A stretch of 43,165 bases of DNA, taken from the NCBI GenBank assembly GCA_910587555.1, contig CAJULV010000032.1, forward strand, positions 1 through 43,165, given 5' to 3'. The stretch is from an uncultured Acetatifactor sp. (GTDB lineage Bacteria > Bacillota > Clostridia > Lachnospirales > Lachnospiraceae). The notes beneath the pieces were generated by a model. The model had not been told where the DNA came from, ran no database searches, and worked only from the letters and a program-made list of their open reading frames with translations. Below are positions 17,455 to 25,540 of the stretch, in pieces. The translations under genes were made by a program, and so were the position numbers. Each line of letters begins with the position of its first letter. Positions within the stretch are counted from its first letter, which is position 1.

Positions 17455-18594
17455 TTACCGGATGACATATTCCTTCCTGTCCATGTCCGCCTGTACCTTC
17501 TCCAGGTCTTCCCTGATATGCAGCTTTTGAGGGCATGCTTTTTCACATTTGCCGCACTTTACACAGTTCTTTGCCTGTTTTTCGTCTCCCAGGCCGTTCT
17601 CCCAGTTATTTTTCACCATATTGTAGTTCTGGTACATATGGTAAGTATTCCATACCCGGAAATTCCCAGGGATATCCACCCCTGCCGGACAGGGCATGCA
17701 GTAACGGCAGGCGGTACAGCCGTTCTGTACCCGGCTCCTGATCAGCGCCACAATCTCGTCTATGGTATTCGCTTCCTCGTCAGAAAGAGGACGGAATGTC
17801 GAGAATGTCTTCAGATTATCCTCTACCTGTCCCATGGTGGACATACCGCTTAAGATTACCTTCACATTCGGCAGGCTCCCCACCCAGCGCAGCGCATAGG
17901 ACGCCGCGGAAGCTTCCGGATCCAAAGCCCGGAATCTGCCTGTGATATCCTCCGCAAACGCCGCCAGAGAACCGCCCTTCACCGGCTCCATAATCACCAG
18001 CGGCACATTTCTCTCCTCCGTGAGGCGATACCCCCTCATTCCCGCCTGACTGTCCGTGTCCATATAGTTCAGTTGAATCTGGCAGAAATCCCAGTCCCTG
18101 TAGCACAGGATTTCCTCAAACGCCTCATAGCTGTCATGGAAGGAAAATCCCAGATACCGGATCCTCCCCTCTGCCTTCAGCTGCTCCAGGTATTCCACCA
18201 CACCCAGTTCCGCCATCTTGCGGAAGCTGTCCCTGCCCATGGCATGCATCAGGTAGAAATCTATGTAATCCGTCTGCAGCCGCTCCAGCTGCTCTTCAAA
18301 AATACGCACGGCGTCTTCTTTTTTCGTCACGTTCCAGCAGGGAAGCTTTGTGGCCAGGTAAAAGGAATGCCTGTCGTATTTCTTCAGTGCCCTGCCCACA
18401 AACGGCTCACTGTCGCCATTGTGATAGGGATAGGCGGTATCAATATAGTTCACTCCGGCCGCAATGGCTTTGTCCAGCATCCGCTGCGCCTCCGCCTCGT
18501 CAATTTTCCCTTCCGCCGTCACCGGGAAGCGCATGCATCCAAAACCCAGCAGAGAAGTCTCAATACCCAGCTTTTCCAGTTTTCTTTTTTCCAT
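17455..18594 (-). CDS. aldo/keto reductase with C-terminal 4Fe-4S ferredoxin domain
   Basis: A 379-residue oxidoreductase. The TIM-barrel part carries the AKR tetrad D52, Y57, K83 and H117 and the GFGCMRFP start typical of the family. The last ~100 residues add two cysteine clusters, CTACRYCMPC and CVKCGKCEKACP, consistent with two [4Fe-4S] clusters. This ferredoxin-type AKR is common in anaerobic Clostridia; the substrate is unknown. ATG 18594 is preferred over 18609 because GGAGG sits eight bases before it and overlaps the upstream ATG. It is monocistronic or a distal gene after the envelope operon. Confidence 0.92.
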   Translation of the reverse strand: MEKRKLEKLGIETSLLGFGCMRFPVTAEGKIDEAEAQRMLDKAIAAGVNYIDTAYPYHNGDSEPFVGRALKKYDRHSFYLATKLPCWNVTKKEDAVRIFEEQLERLQTDYIDFYLMHAMGRDSFRKMAELGVVEYLEQLKAEGRIRYLGFSFHDSYEAFEEILCYRDWDFCQIQLNYMDTDSQAGMRGYRLTEERNVPLVIMEPVKGGSLAAFAEDITGRFRALDPEASAASYALRWVGSLPNVKVILSGMSTMGQVEDNLKTFSTFRPLSDEEANTIDEIVALIRSRVQNGCTACRYCMPCPAGVDIPGNFRVWNTYHMYQNYNMVKNNWENGLGDEKQAKNCVKCGKCEKACPQKLHIREDLEKVQADMDRKEYVIR

Positions 18595-18720
18595 CACCTT
18601 TTCCTCCATAGATTCATGTTAATCCCCCATGTTGCCTTTTGCTGCCTTAGAACGATTTTTCACACTAATGCCCTGCTCTCTTCGGCATTGCCTGACGCAT
18701 GTGCCAAAGTACAGGGAAAA

Positions 18721-19995
18721 TTACTTCACATTTGTATTCAGATACCCGTCGCTGTCAAATTCCACCCCGAAATCCCGGCTGAATTCATTCATTTTGTCAA
18801 GAATCCGCTGCTTCTCTTCCCCCTCAGCAGGTGTGGGCTTATAGTCATTCCGGCTGCTCACAGAACTCACAGAACACGGAATCACCCGGATTTCCTTATC
18901 TTCCTGCTTTTTTCCGTCCACAAAGGTAAATACCTGCTGAAAAATCATACTGTCCTTATCCGGCGGATTCCGGTTTGCCCCGAAGCAGAAATTGCCCAGG
19001 CTGTATATAATAAATTTACCTTCGTATTCCTCTATGCCCTGCAGCACATGAGGGTGATGCCCGATCACCAGGTCATAGCCCCAGTCTATACATTTTCTGC
19101 CAAGGCTCTTCTGATAATCCTCGGGATAATACTCCCGCTCAATTCCCCAATGACAGCAGGCAAAAACCAGGTCCGCTCCTTCCTCGCGAAGCAGCGCAAT
19201 GCCCTCCTGCAGATATTTCTCCACCCCGGCCCCCTGCCCCACCTCATTGACAGACACGATGCCGATCTGAATGCCGCCGGTTTCATACATACAGTAATTG
19301 CCGTCATAAGCGTACAGAATACCTGCCCCGTTCAGTGCTTCCACCGTGTCCGCGGTTCCCTGTTCCTTGTAATCCAGACGGTGATTGTTACCCATACTGA
19401 CCGCTTCCACACTGCCTGCCGTCAAGATATTGACGTATTCCGGATCACCCGAAATGCAGTAGGTCTGGCCCTCCCGGAAATCCTCAGAACGGGTCAGCGG
19501 TCCCTCCAGATTCACAAGCGTCAGGTCGTCTTCAGAAAAAACAGCAAATACATTTTCGAAAAAATAGCTGTCTCCGGCTCCCTTATCGTAGGTCTGGCGA
19601 AAAGATACCTCATAACCCTGTCCGATATAGTTGCCCATGGTCACGTCGCCGGCGGCGGAAATCGTGATTTTCACCTCCTCTGGCTGCGGTTCCGCATCTG
19701 ACGGCTCTCCCTCGCCGCCTGCGTTGCCGGTATTTCCCTCCGAACCGGCAGACTCTCCCCGGCCTTCTTCGGAAGGGACCTGGCTGCCGCCGCCTGAGAC
19801 GCCGCCCGGCAGATAGGCATTTTCATCGCTTCCAAAATCATCGGCTGCATCGTTTTCTCCGCCGTCCCCCGTCTGCTTTATCGGAACTTCCACCAGTTCC
19901 GCAATCGAGGCCGGCACATTATCCCGGTTTCCGCATGCCCCCGCCAGCAGCGCGCTTGTCAGTATGGTAAACAGCACACCTTTTTTCGTTTTCAT
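18721..19995 (-). CDS. CapA family lipoprotein (PGA_cap metallophosphoesterase-like)
   Basis: A 424-residue exported protein. The lipoprotein signal ends at C21 (LLAGAC). A Gly/Ser/Glu/Pro-rich linker covers about 30-105. The PGA_cap domain then runs with SAAGDVTMG, VNLEGPL, MGNNHRLDY, CCHWGIE, GHHPHVLQG and SLGNF, which are the metal-site motifs of the family. Relatives are linked to poly-gamma-glutamate or capsule synthesis, but no pgsBC genes are nearby. It is the third gene of an operon with an LCP protein and a small membrane protein, so a surface-polymer role is plausible. Confidence 0.92.
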   Translation of the reverse strand: MKTKKGVLFTILTSALLAGACGNRDNVPASIAELVEVPIKQTGDGGENDAADDFGSDENAYLPGGVSGGGSQVPSEEGRGESAGSEGNTGNAGGEGEPSDAEPQPEEVKITISAAGDVTMGNYIGQGYEVSFRQTYDKGAGDSYFFENVFAVFSEDDLTLVNLEGPLTRSEDFREGQTYCISGDPEYVNILTAGSVEAVSMGNNHRLDYKEQGTADTVEALNGAGILYAYDGNYCMYETGGIQIGIVSVNEVGQGAGVEKYLQEGIALLREEGADLVFACCHWGIEREYYPEDYQKSLGRKCIDWGYDLVIGHHPHVLQGIEEYEGKFIIYSLGNFCFGANRNPPDKDSMIFQQVFTFVDGKKQEDKEIRVIPCSVSSVSSRNDYKPTPAEGEEKQRILDKMNEFSRDFGVEFDSDGYLNTNVK

Positions 19996-20007
19996 AATGA
20001 ATCCCTG

Positions 20008-20316
20008 TTACCTTTTTTTCAGCATTTTCCGTTCCGCTTTATTATAAATAACCATCACCAGAACGGCTTCCCCAATCAGTGCAAGGGTGAGGACCGCGCT
20101 GATCCAGCCTCCGAACATACTCCCCACAAGCAAGGTAATTTCGGCGGCCACGCCAAAGATAACGACCAGGCTCCCGCAGAATTTATTGTACTTTTTCACA
20201 TCAACCACTTCAATGGGCCGCTTGTTGAAAATCGTATTTCTTTCCTCGCTGCTGAATATTTTTACCGCTACATTGGCACACATAGCTGCAATAAACACAA
20301 AAATAATTAAATCCAT
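20008..20316 (-). CDS. small membrane protein, DUF3784-like
   Basis: A 102-residue protein with three predicted membrane helices (about 2-19, 47-68 and 72-90) and a short basic tail. The middle NKFCGSLVVIFGV segment resembles DUF3784 proteins, whose function is unknown; the family match is from memory and moderate. It begins three bases after the LCP gene ends and stops 12 bases before the CapA-like gene, so all three are likely translated from one transcript. Confidence 0.8.
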   Translation of the reverse strand: MDLIIFVFIAAMCANVAVKIFSSEERNTIFNKRPIEVVDVKKYNKFCGSLVVIFGVAAEITLLVGSMFGGWISAVLTLALIGEAVLVMVIYNKAERKMLKKR

Positions 20317-20319
20317 GAT

Positions 20320-22230
20320 TTACTCCCCATATAATTTTTCTCTCAGGTACCTGATATTGGTCTCAAAGTCCACCTCCAGCACGGACATCTTGCGTATGGT
20401 TACGTCCCGATAGGTTCCGGGCTGGGGTATGCTGTCCGATTCAATATCATATGTAAGCATTTTACCTGCCATCAGGCTCAGGCTGAAGCACTCGCCCCTG
20501 GTCAGATTCGTGGTCAGGTTCGGCATAAGCCCGTCTATCAGTCCTCCCGGGTTGCTGACCAGCGCCGAGGGCAGCTTTTTGATCACTGCAGTCAGCACCT
20601 TTCTCTGCCGGTCCGTTCTGCCGAAATCCGTACCAAGATAACGGTTCCTGCTGTAGGCAAGTGCCTGCGGCCCGTTCAGATGTACCAGGCCGCTGACAGA
20701 GGTATCCATATTGTCGGTCCCCTGGGGCCTGTCTGTAAGGATATTGTACTCCACCAGATATCCGTTCACATACTCAATCTCTTCACTGCTCAACTCCAGT
20801 TCGATTCCGCCCACCGCATCCACCAGATTTGCAAAAGCTTCAAAATTCACCAGTACATAACGGTTCACGGTAATGCCCAGATTCTGTTCAATGGTCTCCA
20901 TCAGCAGCTCCGCACCGCCGAAGGAGTACGCCGCATTCAGCCTGTTCCCGTCATGCCCCGGAATATCCACATACATATCCCGCAGAAGCGAAGTCATATA
21001 AATCTTCTTCGTCTTCGTGCTGACGGACAGTAAAATCATGGCATCGGAACGGCCGTCTTCACCATTCTCACGGGAATCGTTACCGATGAGGAGCACATTG
21101 ACTACGCCGTCTTCTTTCATGGGTGCATTGGCCAGGGATGCGATTTCATGGTAGTTCATTTTGCCGTAAACCACTCCTACCAGCTTATACAGCCCCGCCC
21201 CCAGAAGGATGAAAATAAGCGCAGCAACAATCAGAAATTTCACCAGGCGATGCTTTTTCTTCTTTTTCTTTTGGGACTTTTGAGATTTTGATGCCTTTTT
21301 TGCCACTTGGTAATCCTCCTCATGAGTCCGGGCCTGCCTGTCGGATCCTTTCCCTTTCGGCTGCTCTCTGCCCCGTTTCTGTCCGTCTGCACGAGGACTC
21401 CGGCCTGAATATCCCTCCTGCCCGGAATCATGACGGGCATGCCCATATTCCTGCTCATGGCCGCGGCGGGCAGGCCTGCCTTCTGACTCATAATCATCGT
21501 GCGCATATCTGCCTTCCTGCTCATAACCATCTCGCTCATATCCGTCCTCTGCTTCACGCCCGCGGTGCGCATATCTGCCCTCCGGTCCACGCTCGCGGCG
21601 CTCATACCTGCCTTCCTGCCCGTAGCCGCCGCGCCCATATCCGTCCTCTGCCTCACGCCCACGGCGCGCATACCTGCCCTCCTGCCCGTAGCCGCCGCGC
21701 CCATATCCGTCCTCTGGCTCATAATCACCGTGTGAATACCCTGCCTGCCCATGGTTCATATCCCGGCCGGAATCCGTACGGATATGAGGGCGTTCCCGTC
21801 CCGGATTCCGACGGCGGGGTGCTTCGCTGTCCCAGTCATAAACGTCACTTTCCGGGTCTTCCTCGCTGTCCCAATCATCGGTATGCTCCGAATACGCTTC
21901 ACTGTCCCAATCGTAAAACCTACGCTCCGGCTCCGCTTCCTCCTCATCATATCCCGGCCTGTGGAACTCCTCTGTCCCGCAGCTGCGGCTTCCGGTTCCC
22001 TCATTACGACTACAGGTATCTCTTCCATAATCAATTTCCTGCGCATTCGCCCGCTGCCCGATTATCCGAACAGAGTCTTCGGTATCCCGTCCCCTCGCTG
22101 TCCGGCCGGGCTGTTCTCCCGTGGGGACTCCCTGCCCCCCGTGCGTCGTCTTTCCTGCATGCCCCATCTCTTTCTCTAAAAAGTCTTCCAGGCCACGCTG
22201 AATCTGTTCCATTTCATTTTTGTTATCCAT
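20320..22230 (-). CDS. LytR-CpsA-Psr (LCP) family protein with long repetitive N-terminus
   Basis: LCP enzymes move undecaprenyl-linked polymers such as teichoic acid or capsule onto peptidoglycan. This protein has 636 residues. About 1-305 is disordered and rich in Arg, Glu, Gly and Tyr with degenerate 11/22-residue repeats (YGQEGRYARRGREAEDGYGR type). A Lys cluster and one membrane helix (about 329-350) follow. The LCP domain (about 373-560) has LLIGNDSR, the catalytic-region LLRDMYVDIPG and LNAAYSFGG. The cytoplasmic tail is far longer than usual and may be a scaffold or phosphorylation target. It is first in a three-gene operon. Confidence 0.94.
   Translation of the reverse strand: MDNKNEMEQIQRGLEDFLEKEMGHAGKTTHGGQGVPTGEQPGRTARGRDTEDSVRIIGQRANAQEIDYGRDTCSRNEGTGSRSCGTEEFHRPGYDEEEAEPERRFYDWDSEAYSEHTDDWDSEEDPESDVYDWDSEAPRRRNPGRERPHIRTDSGRDMNHGQAGYSHGDYEPEDGYGRGGYGQEGRYARRGREAEDGYGRGGYGQEGRYERRERGPEGRYAHRGREAEDGYERDGYEQEGRYAHDDYESEGRPARRGHEQEYGHARHDSGQEGYSGRSPRADGQKRGREQPKGKGSDRQARTHEEDYQVAKKASKSQKSQKKKKKKHRLVKFLIVAALIFILLGAGLYKLVGVVYGKMNYHEIASLANAPMKEDGVVNVLLIGNDSRENGEDGRSDAMILLSVSTKTKKIYMTSLLRDMYVDIPGHDGNRLNAAYSFGGAELLMETIEQNLGITVNRYVLVNFEAFANLVDAVGGIELELSSEEIEYVNGYLVEYNILTDRPQGTDNMDTSVSGLVHLNGPQALAYSRNRYLGTDFGRTDRQRKVLTAVIKKLPSALVSNPGGLIDGLMPNLTTNLTRGECFSLSLMAGKMLTYDIESDSIPQPGTYRDVTIRKMSVLEVDFETNIRYLREKLYGE
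21480..21730. repeat. 33/66-bp tandem repeats inside the LCP gene
   Basis: CATATCCGTCCTCTG recurs at 21537, 21636 and 21702, that is at 99- and 66-base steps, all multiples of 33 and in frame. The repeats encode an Arg/Glu/Gly/Tyr-rich 11- or 22-residue unit, so copy number could change without breaking the frame. Confidence 0.85.
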
Positions 22231-22463
22231 ATGAAGCTTATAGCCCTTTCCATGCTCCGTTGATTCTTATTTTTATGTAAGGATCACCTGAATACTGCCT
22301 TGAAGCAATCCGCCGCCCCTGATTCCGTACCCGTGATTCCTGATTCGTATTCCCGCACTGACGCTCAGCCCATGCGTTATGAATACCCATAGGTTATGGA
22401 TTACCTGCCACAGTTTCCTGATGATTCCACGTTGCATGACTGCTGCAAAGTGTAACTCCTTGC

Positions 22464-22492
22464 ACTATACCACATATTCTAACATGCGTCAC
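22464..22492 (-). promoter_or_regulatory. promoter of the LCP operon
   Basis: On the minus strand GTGACG, 17 bases and TATAGT with an upstream TG (extended -10). This gives a leader of about 225 bases that contains several GAATCA repeats (22300-22360) but no riboswitch I recognise. The rest of the 534-base gap holds only the GH3 terminator. Confidence 0.5.
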
Positions 22493-22644
22493 GAAAAGAA
22501 ACATTAAAATTTATTAAATTTCCTGTTTTGCCGCCGTTTTTGAACAATTTCAATCTTTATGCCCTATTTTACCACGAAAGGATAGTTCTCACAAGCCGTA
22601 CTTTTTCTGCATATATGTCAAATTCCGCAGCAATATCCGGCGGC

Positions 22645-22698
22645 AAAAAGGCTGCCCCGACCCGAACCGGATGATAACCGATTCATGGCGGACAGCCT
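22645..22698 (-). terminator. Rho-independent terminator after the GH3 gene
   Basis: On the minus strand AGGCTGTCC (22698-22690) pairs with GGGGCAGCCT (about 22658-22650), allowing one mismatch, and ends in a T5 run. The loop is long (about 30 bases) with inner pairing. Confidence 0.6.
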
Positions 22699-22764
22699 CT
22701 TCTCTGCCGGGCAGCGATCCAGGGCATACACGATAACGTTACGTGAGGGTCAATAGGAAAATTG

Positions 22765-25437
22765 TCAGGCTTTGATTTCGTAGCTCCCGGTGAGCAGGAT
22801 ATCCGCGGAATTATCCCCCGCCATTACCCGGAATTCCCCAGGTTCCACATGCCACTCAAACTTCCTGTCCAGGGTGCGCATCTGCCTGCGCCCCAGCCGG
22901 AACTCTACTCTCCTGCTCTCCCCGGGGTTCAGGGCCACCTTTTCAAAACCCGCCAGCTCCCTGGTGGGCTTTACCGTGCTGGAAACCATGTCCCGCAGGT
23001 ACAGCTGGGCCGTCTCTTCCCCGAAACAGCCGCCCGTGTTGGTAACGGTAAAGGAAACCTTCACCACGGCGCCCTTTTCCACCTGGGATGCGGTGAGTCC
23101 GTCTCCCTCCACCTGCAGATCACTGTAGGCAAAATGGGTATATGTCAGCCCGTAGCCGAAGGGGTACAGGGGGTTCCAGTCCATTTCCACATAGCGCCAC
23201 CCGCCGCCGGGAAGCCGGTTGTAATTGCAGGGAACCTGTCCCACAGCTCTGGGGAATGACATGGGCAGCCTGCCGGAAGGCGCAATCTTTCCGAATATGA
23301 CCTCTGCAATGGCCTTTCCGCCCTTTTCTCCCGGGAACCAGCATTCCAGAATGGCCGGGATATGCCCTTCTTCCCAGGTCAGGGCCAGCGGCCTGCCGTT
23401 CTGCAGAACCAGTACCGCCGGCGTTCCCGTGGCGGCGATTTCCTTCAGAAACTCCTGCTGCTTTCCGGGCAGAATCAGCTCCGTACGGTCCAGATTCTCG
23501 CCGCTGGTCTCCCCGTTGTCCCCCAGGCAGACTACAGCCACATCGGCTCTCTTCACAATATCCAAAGCCGGTTTCCAGTCTTCCCGGCCCCTGTTATAAC
23601 CCAGAATCACCCTGGCGCCTCTGGCATCGTTGCAGAATTCCAGACGGAGATCGTATTCCCTGCCCTTCCGGAAGGTAAAGTCAGCCATCCTGAGGACGCC
23701 GTTTGCGCGGGCATCCCCGACGGTACCTTCGGCTGCACTTCCGTCCCGTCCGCTTTCCCCTTTCCATGCATCGATTATCAATTCGCCGTCTACATATAAA
23801 CGCATGCTGTCCTGCCCCGGTATGGCAATACAGCCCTGAAAGCTCTCATGGGGTTTTAATTTACCCGTCCACACCACCGAAAAGCATTCCGCATTCAAAT
23901 CAGGATGGGGCTTGGCGTAAATCCAGTTGAAATTCACCATCCAGTCCCTGCGCGTCACCACGGGTTCCCCGCTCATGTCCCGATTATTGTAGTAACGGGC
24001 CGTAAGCCCCTTTTCTCCCGCCTCGTCCGCAAGCCAGTCCGCACGGAAGGGAAGTACCTTCTCGCCCAGATAACTGCAGCCCTTTTCATACAATACCGTC
24101 CTGTCCTCCCCCGCAAGCTGCCGGATACCGTCCAGAACCGTTACCATATGGGATGCCTCGTAATTGATGCTGTAGTCTCCCAGGGCCGGCTCGTCTGCCC
24201 CCGGACCCACCACGGCGATGGTTTTGCAGGCATCCGACAGCGGAAGCAGCTTCTTATCGTTTTTCAGAAGACAAATTGACTTTCTGGCGATATTCAGTGC
24301 AGTCTCACGGTGCGCCTCACAGTTCACCGTCTTCTCATGGAGTGATTCGTCCACATATGGGTTTTCGAAAAGCCCCAGCGCAAATTTCAGTTTCAGTACC
24401 CGCCCGCAGGCCTGATTCAGCACTTCTTCCGCCATTTCCCCGCTCTCAATCAGATGGCGGATGCCCTCCATCCATTCCTCATGGGTGAAATCATACAGCT
24501 GTAAGTCCACCCCTGCCTCCAATCCCTGGCGGATGGCATCGTTATTGTCCTTCGCCGTGTAATGGCTGCCTCGCAGGCGGGCCACCGCGGTCATATCCGA
24601 GCGGACAAAACCGGGCATACCGTACTGCCCCCGCAGCACGTCCGTCAGCAGCTCATGATCCGATGCCACAGGCTGTCCGTCAATTGCCGTATACGAACAC
24701 ATGGTATTCCACGCACCGCCCTCCACAAATGCCTGCTCAAACACAGGCAGCGCCCAAGCGTATACGTCATGCCTCCCCATGGCCGCAGGCGCACAGTTCA
24801 GTCCCCCTACCGGCGTCCCGTAACCGCAGTAATGCTTTGGCTCCGCCGCCACGGTATCCTGATGTCTCAAATCCTCTCCCTGCATCCCCCTTACAATCTC
24901 CCGCGCAAACTCCCCGCCAAGGTAGGTGTCCTCCCCGAAGGCCTCCTCCACTCTGCCGTAGCGGGGATCCCAGGTAAGGTCCATGACGGGATTAAAGGTC
25001 TCATGGACACCGCAGGCCCTTGCCTCCGCAGCGATTCCGCGCCCCATCTGCCTTCCCAGCTCCGGTTCAAAGGTTCCCGCCAGGCCGATTTGCTGGGGAA
25101 AGCAGGTGGCCTTGCTGTCAAGGAGTCCGTGCAGCGCTTCCTCGCTGAACAGAAAGGGGATTCCAAGCCTTGTTTTCTCTACGGCATATCGCTGCAGCTC
25201 ATTGGCAATCCCAGGCGATGCCATGCGGAACTGGATGCTCCCCACACTCATGCCCTTCACGGATTTCTCCAGCACATCCCAGCGGATTTCCTCCACCCTT
25301 CCCTCCGGATTCTTCCTGGTAAAATCATTGGTGTAAAACTGGTCTGTCTGCATAATTTTTTCTTCCAGGCTCATCCTGGACAGCAAATCTGCCACGCGCT
25401 CCTCCACGGGCAGCGACGGATCTCTATATTTCTCCAT
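22765..25437 (-). CDS. glycoside hydrolase family 3 with PA14 insertion
   Basis: An 890-residue beta-glycosidase without a signal peptide, so cytoplasmic. The GH3 barrel (about 1-350) has KHY at 201-203 and nucleophile D281 in GFVRSDM, where Trp is more usual after SD. The second domain (from about 380) is interrupted by a PA14 module (about 470-615, GLTARYYNNRDMSG through the LYVDGELIIDAWKG strand). A fibronectin-III-like end follows (EETAQLYLRD ... TRELAGFEKV). Beta-glucosidase or beta-xylosidase activity is likely; exact specificity is open. It follows GH95 by 103 bases with AGGAGG, probably the same operon. Confidence 0.95.
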   Translation of the reverse strand: MEKYRDPSLPVEERVADLLSRMSLEEKIMQTDQFYTNDFTRKNPEGRVEEIRWDVLEKSVKGMSVGSIQFRMASPGIANELQRYAVEKTRLGIPFLFSEEALHGLLDSKATCFPQQIGLAGTFEPELGRQMGRGIAAEARACGVHETFNPVMDLTWDPRYGRVEEAFGEDTYLGGEFAREIVRGMQGEDLRHQDTVAAEPKHYCGYGTPVGGLNCAPAAMGRHDVYAWALPVFEQAFVEGGAWNTMCSYTAIDGQPVASDHELLTDVLRGQYGMPGFVRSDMTAVARLRGSHYTAKDNNDAIRQGLEAGVDLQLYDFTHEEWMEGIRHLIESGEMAEEVLNQACGRVLKLKFALGLFENPYVDESLHEKTVNCEAHRETALNIARKSICLLKNDKKLLPLSDACKTIAVVGPGADEPALGDYSINYEASHMVTVLDGIRQLAGEDRTVLYEKGCSYLGEKVLPFRADWLADEAGEKGLTARYYNNRDMSGEPVVTRRDWMVNFNWIYAKPHPDLNAECFSVVWTGKLKPHESFQGCIAIPGQDSMRLYVDGELIIDAWKGESGRDGSAAEGTVGDARANGVLRMADFTFRKGREYDLRLEFCNDARGARVILGYNRGREDWKPALDIVKRADVAVVCLGDNGETSGENLDRTELILPGKQQEFLKEIAATGTPAVLVLQNGRPLALTWEEGHIPAILECWFPGEKGGKAIAEVIFGKIAPSGRLPMSFPRAVGQVPCNYNRLPGGGWRYVEMDWNPLYPFGYGLTYTHFAYSDLQVEGDGLTASQVEKGAVVKVSFTVTNTGGCFGEETAQLYLRDMVSSTVKPTRELAGFEKVALNPGESRRVEFRLGRRQMRTLDRKFEWHVEPGEFRVMAGDNSADILLTGSYEIKA

Positions 25438-25540
25438 TTTATACCTCCTCGTACACTTCCGCGCACATACTTATCCTTATCTGCTTTGACGACAGGCTGC
25501 AGGCCCGCCACGGAAAATACTTTTAACCCGGACACGCCGC

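Noticed and set aside
21480..21730. CRISPR-like spaced repeats
   Set aside because: The repeats are in frame within the LCP gene, degenerate, and have no unique spacers of constant size.
22730..22746. LacI-type operator look-alike centred on TAACGTTA
   Set aside because: It lies just after the GH3 stop codon and not near a promoter, so it is probably chance.
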